Below are positions 22,274 to 24,183 of a DNA stretch of 24,183 nucleotides, piece after piece; positions within the stretch are counted from its first letter, which is position 1, and each line of letters starts with the position of its first letter. The notes under the pieces were generated by a model that worked only from the letters and a program-made list of their open reading frames with translations, had not been told where the DNA came from and ran no database searches. The translations under genes and the position numbers were made by a program. Source of the stretch: Acidobacteriota bacterium (GTDB lineage Bacteria; Acidobacteriota; Terriglobia; Acidiferrales; UBA7541); the NCBI GenBank assembly GCA_028876695.1, contig JAGWRH010000299.1:1-24183 (forward strand). The letters are read 5' to 3'.

Positions 22274-23284
22274 CTAAATCGTGATCGCGATTTTGCCCAC
22301 GTAAGCCTGCGTGGCCTGATAGCGGAACGCCTCGGGTGCCTCGGAAAACCGGAAAACTCTGTCGATCACCGGCTTGATCCGGTTGACCTCGATCGCGCGA
22401 ATCAGTTGCTCTAGCACCGTCCGGCTGCCCACGCTGATTCCGTGCAGGCTCGCGGATTTGAACATCAGATCGTGCGGGTTGTTCTGTCCTTCGGGTCCGG
22501 CAAGCACGCCGATCAGGCAGACTTTTCCGCCCCACCCGACACACAAATACGATTTCGCCAGCGTACCCACGCCGCCATTTTCCACCACGCAATCCACGCC
22601 GCGCCCGTCGGTAAGGCGCTGCACTTCGGCCGGCCAGTCCGGGTGCGTTTTGTAGTTGACGCCGTCCGACGCGCCAAGCTTGCGCGCGCGCTCAATCTTC
22701 TCGTCGCTAGACGACGTGACGATCACGCGCGCTCCAGCGGCGCGAGCAAATTGCAGCGCGAACATCGAAACGCCTCCGGTGCCCAGCGAAAGCACCGTAT
22801 CGCCGGGTTTCGTGGGTCGCCCCGCAATCATCACCGCGTTCCAGGCCGTCGCAGCGGCGCACGAAAGTGTGGCGGCTTCCTCGAACGAAAGGCTCGCCGG
22901 CATCGCCACCCAGCCGTCCTCGTGCAGGCAGACGTATTCGGCGAGCGTGCCGTCCATCGGTGCCCCAAGCGCGCCGCGATTTTTCGGCGGAATGCCGTCA
23001 ATCCATATTTGGAAAAACGTGGAAACCACGCGATCGCCGGGCTTAAACCGCGTAACGCGGGGCCCCACCGCGACCACTTCGCCTGCGCCATCCGAGCACG
23101 GAATCGTATCGTGGTCCAGGTTGTAGCGGTATTTCCCGGTGACGATCGCATGATCGCGGTAATTCAGCGAAGCGGCGCGCATCCGCGCTACCACGTCATA
23201 AGGCCCCGGCTGCGGCTCCGGCCGCTCGCGCAGATGGAGGTCGTCGAGGCTGCTGGCGGTTTTCGAAATCTCGTAAACCTTCAT
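22274..23284 (-). CDS. Zinc-independent medium-chain dehydrogenase / quinone-oxidoreductase-like protein
   Basis: This is an NAD(P)H-dependent oxidoreductase of 336 residues. The N-terminal GroES-like domain includes ASLNYRDHAIVTGKY and the conserved PCSDGAGEVVAVG and FKPGDRVV. The Cys/His ligands for a catalytic zinc at the usual place are missing (NYRDH), as in quinone oxidoreductases. The Rossmann motif is LGTGGVSMFALQFA at about 166-179, followed by VIVTSSSDEKIERARKLGA. The substrate is unknown; many relatives reduce enones or quinones. The ATG at 23284 is preceded by GAGG nine bases upstream. It lies 117 bases downstream of the cupin gene on the same strand. Confidence 0.9.
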   Translation of the reverse strand: MKVYEISKTASSLDDLHLRERPEPQPGPYDVVARMRAASLNYRDHAIVTGKYRYNLDHDTIPCSDGAGEVVAVGPRVTRFKPGDRVVSTFFQIWIDGIPPKNRGALGAPMDGTLAEYVCLHEDGWVAMPASLSFEEAATLSCAAATAWNAVMIAGRPTKPGDTVLSLGTGGVSMFALQFARAAGARVIVTSSSDEKIERARKLGASDGVNYKTHPDWPAEVQRLTDGRGVDCVVENGGVGTLAKSYLCVGWGGKVCLIGVLAGPEGQNNPHDLMFKSASLHGISVGSRTVLEQLIRAIEVNRIKPVIDRVFRFSEAPEAFRYQATQAYVGKIAITI

Positions 23285-23401
23285 GGGAGGGATCCTCGGA
23301 ATGAGTTGGATTGCGATGCTTTCGCGAAAGCGCGCCTGCGAAATTACGACGCCGCGAACTTTATTGCAAGCGGCGCCACATGCGGCGCCTCGCCGGCCGC
23401 G

Positions 23402-23980
23402 CTACTTCGTTTCGGCTGGCGTCATCGTAACCGGCCCCTGGCCGCAAATCTCGATGATCACCTGCTGGTCTTTCGCGCCGTCGTAGTGAACTTGTCCGGC
23501 ATGATCGATCACGAAGCTGCCCGCGGGCATCGGAACCATCGCGTCCGCATCGAATTTCGTTCCGGTTCCCACCCACCACGTCCCGGAGATCACCGTTGCG
23601 TAGCGGTCATATGGATGGAAATGCGGGCGGCTCGTCATGTGCGGCGGAAATTTCATCAGCACGATGTAAAAGCCGGGTTTCGTTGAATCGCCAAGCAGCG
23701 TCGCCATCCGCGGCCCGCCGGAGCGCCCGTGCCATTCAATTTGCGAAGGCCACTTGTACGTGACGTGCGCCGGATCAATTCGCGCGCCCGCCGGAACCAC
23801 GGGATCGCCGCCGGCAGCGGATTCCTGCGATGGCCCGCGCGTCAGGGTCCTCAAAACGCCCGTGCGTTTTGGGGCGGTCGAATCCGCGCCTAACGACGAG
23901 GCGACGCAAGCAAACGCCAGCATCAATCCGGCTGCGCACGCCAAAAGCAATTTCGCTCGATCGAGGGAATGATTGCGCAT
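23402..23980 (-). CDS. Exported single-domain cupin protein
   Basis: The 192-residue protein has a signal peptide (about 1-32, hydrophobic LLLACAAGLMLAFACVASS). A long linker follows, then a cupin barrel at about 100-185. Motif 1 is RPHFHPYDRYATVISG with H120 and H122; the usual Glu is replaced, as DRY follows. Motif 2 is GSFVIDHAGQVHYDG with H160 and H165. A metal site is plausible, and the enzymatic role is unknown. GGAGGAG just upstream of the ATG supports the start. It is the first gene of a minus-strand group with the dehydrogenase and possibly the small zinc-finger gene. Confidence 0.85.
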   Translation of the reverse strand: MRNHSLDRAKLLLACAAGLMLAFACVASSLGADSTAPKRTGVLRTLTRGPSQESAAGGDPVVPAGARIDPAHVTYKWPSQIEWHGRSGGPRMATLLGDSTKPGFYIVLMKFPPHMTSRPHFHPYDRYATVISGTWWVGTGTKFDADAMVPMPAGSFVIDHAGQVHYDGAKDQQVIIEICGQGPVTMTPAETK

Positions 23981-24183
23981 AGGCTCCTCCGGCTTTCAAG
24001 CGACGCGGCAATGATTCCGCGCGGCGCCCCAAGATAATACGCCAATACGCCGGAACTGCCGCCCCACCGAAAACTGTCCCTCGGTACAGGCAAAAGCGCG
24101 CCGGGTGGCCTTGCCGCTTTGGGTATCGCCGCCGAGTCGAGCATAGCGGCTGCACAAGAAGCGTTCTAACCTATTCATGACTC
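23981..24183. other. Window edge without a supported gene
   Basis: These 203 bases upstream of the cupin gene hold its ribosome-binding site. A 16-base imperfect palindrome CTGTCCCTCGGTACAG lies at 24074-24089 and nearly repeats one at 3003-3018. Short antisense frames here have no start signal or recognisable protein features. Confidence 0.4.

Noticed and set aside
22442..23686. A 414-codon plus-strand frame opposite the dehydrogenase and cupin genes
   Set aside because: It is a shadow of two recognisable minus-strand genes and shows no protein motif.
23996..24178. Short minus-strand frame at the right edge
   Set aside because: It has no ribosome-binding site, no recognisable features, and overlaps the likely promoter region of the cupin gene.
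1..24183. CRISPR arrays, insertion sequences, integrases, prophage or attachment-site repeats
   Set aside because: I looked for direct repeats, terminal inverted repeats and the protein families involved, and found none by eye.

Overview
The window is GC-rich and gene-dense bacterial DNA that looks chromosomal. I see no transposase, integrase, phage gene, CRISPR array, rRNA or tRNA. The gene content (dnaK-dnaJ-hspR with a HAIR operator, DUF2203, tandem four-helix membrane proteins beside a cupredoxin lipoprotein, exported VOC, amidohydrolase and cupin proteins) suggests an uncultivated soil-type Acidobacteriota. That assignment is inference from gene content only.

Layout. 1-4.3 kb holds cell-envelope genes around a metabolic gene: the 3' part of a class A penicillin-binding protein (+), thiL (-), and an M23 peptidase (+) with a good promoter and a leader hairpin. 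4.4-5.8 kb (-) is a periplasmic thiol-redox pair, a DsbA-like protein and a MauE/DoxX-like membrane protein. 6.0-9.9 kb (+) is the heat-shock cluster dnaK-dnaJ-hspR without grpE. It is preceded by a sigma70-type promoter whose -35 lies inside a HAIR element, so HspR encoded at the 3' end most likely represses its own cluster. 10.1-12.7 kb (+) carries a DnaC/DnaI-like ATPase, then moaA behind a structured leader that I read as a Moco riboswitch plus an intrinsic terminator, then a DUF2203 gene.

12.8-13.4 kb (+) is the most interesting locus. It is a 200-codon AhpC/thioredoxin-fold gene in which an in-frame TGA replaces the first cysteine of the expected C-P-F-C motif. A perfect 7-bp stem with a 4-nt loop containing GU starts ten bases after the TGA. 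I interpret it as a UxxC selenoprotein with a bacterial SECIS element. The alternative is a nonsense pseudogene.

13.5-15.3 kb (+) is a likely operon of two paralogous membrane proteins and a cupredoxin-like lipoprotein. 15.4-17.0 kb (+) is the ATPase and permease of a metal-type (ABC-3) importer without a binding protein. 17.0-20.7 kb (-) has an alpha/beta hydrolase, an exported double-VOC protein and an amidohydrolase. 20.8-21.9 kb (+) is an exported metallo-beta-lactamase-fold protein. 22.0-24.0 kb (-) has a small cysteine-rich zinc-finger gene broken by a single-base frameshift, a medium-chain dehydrogenase and an exported cupin. The last 200 bases show no convincing gene.
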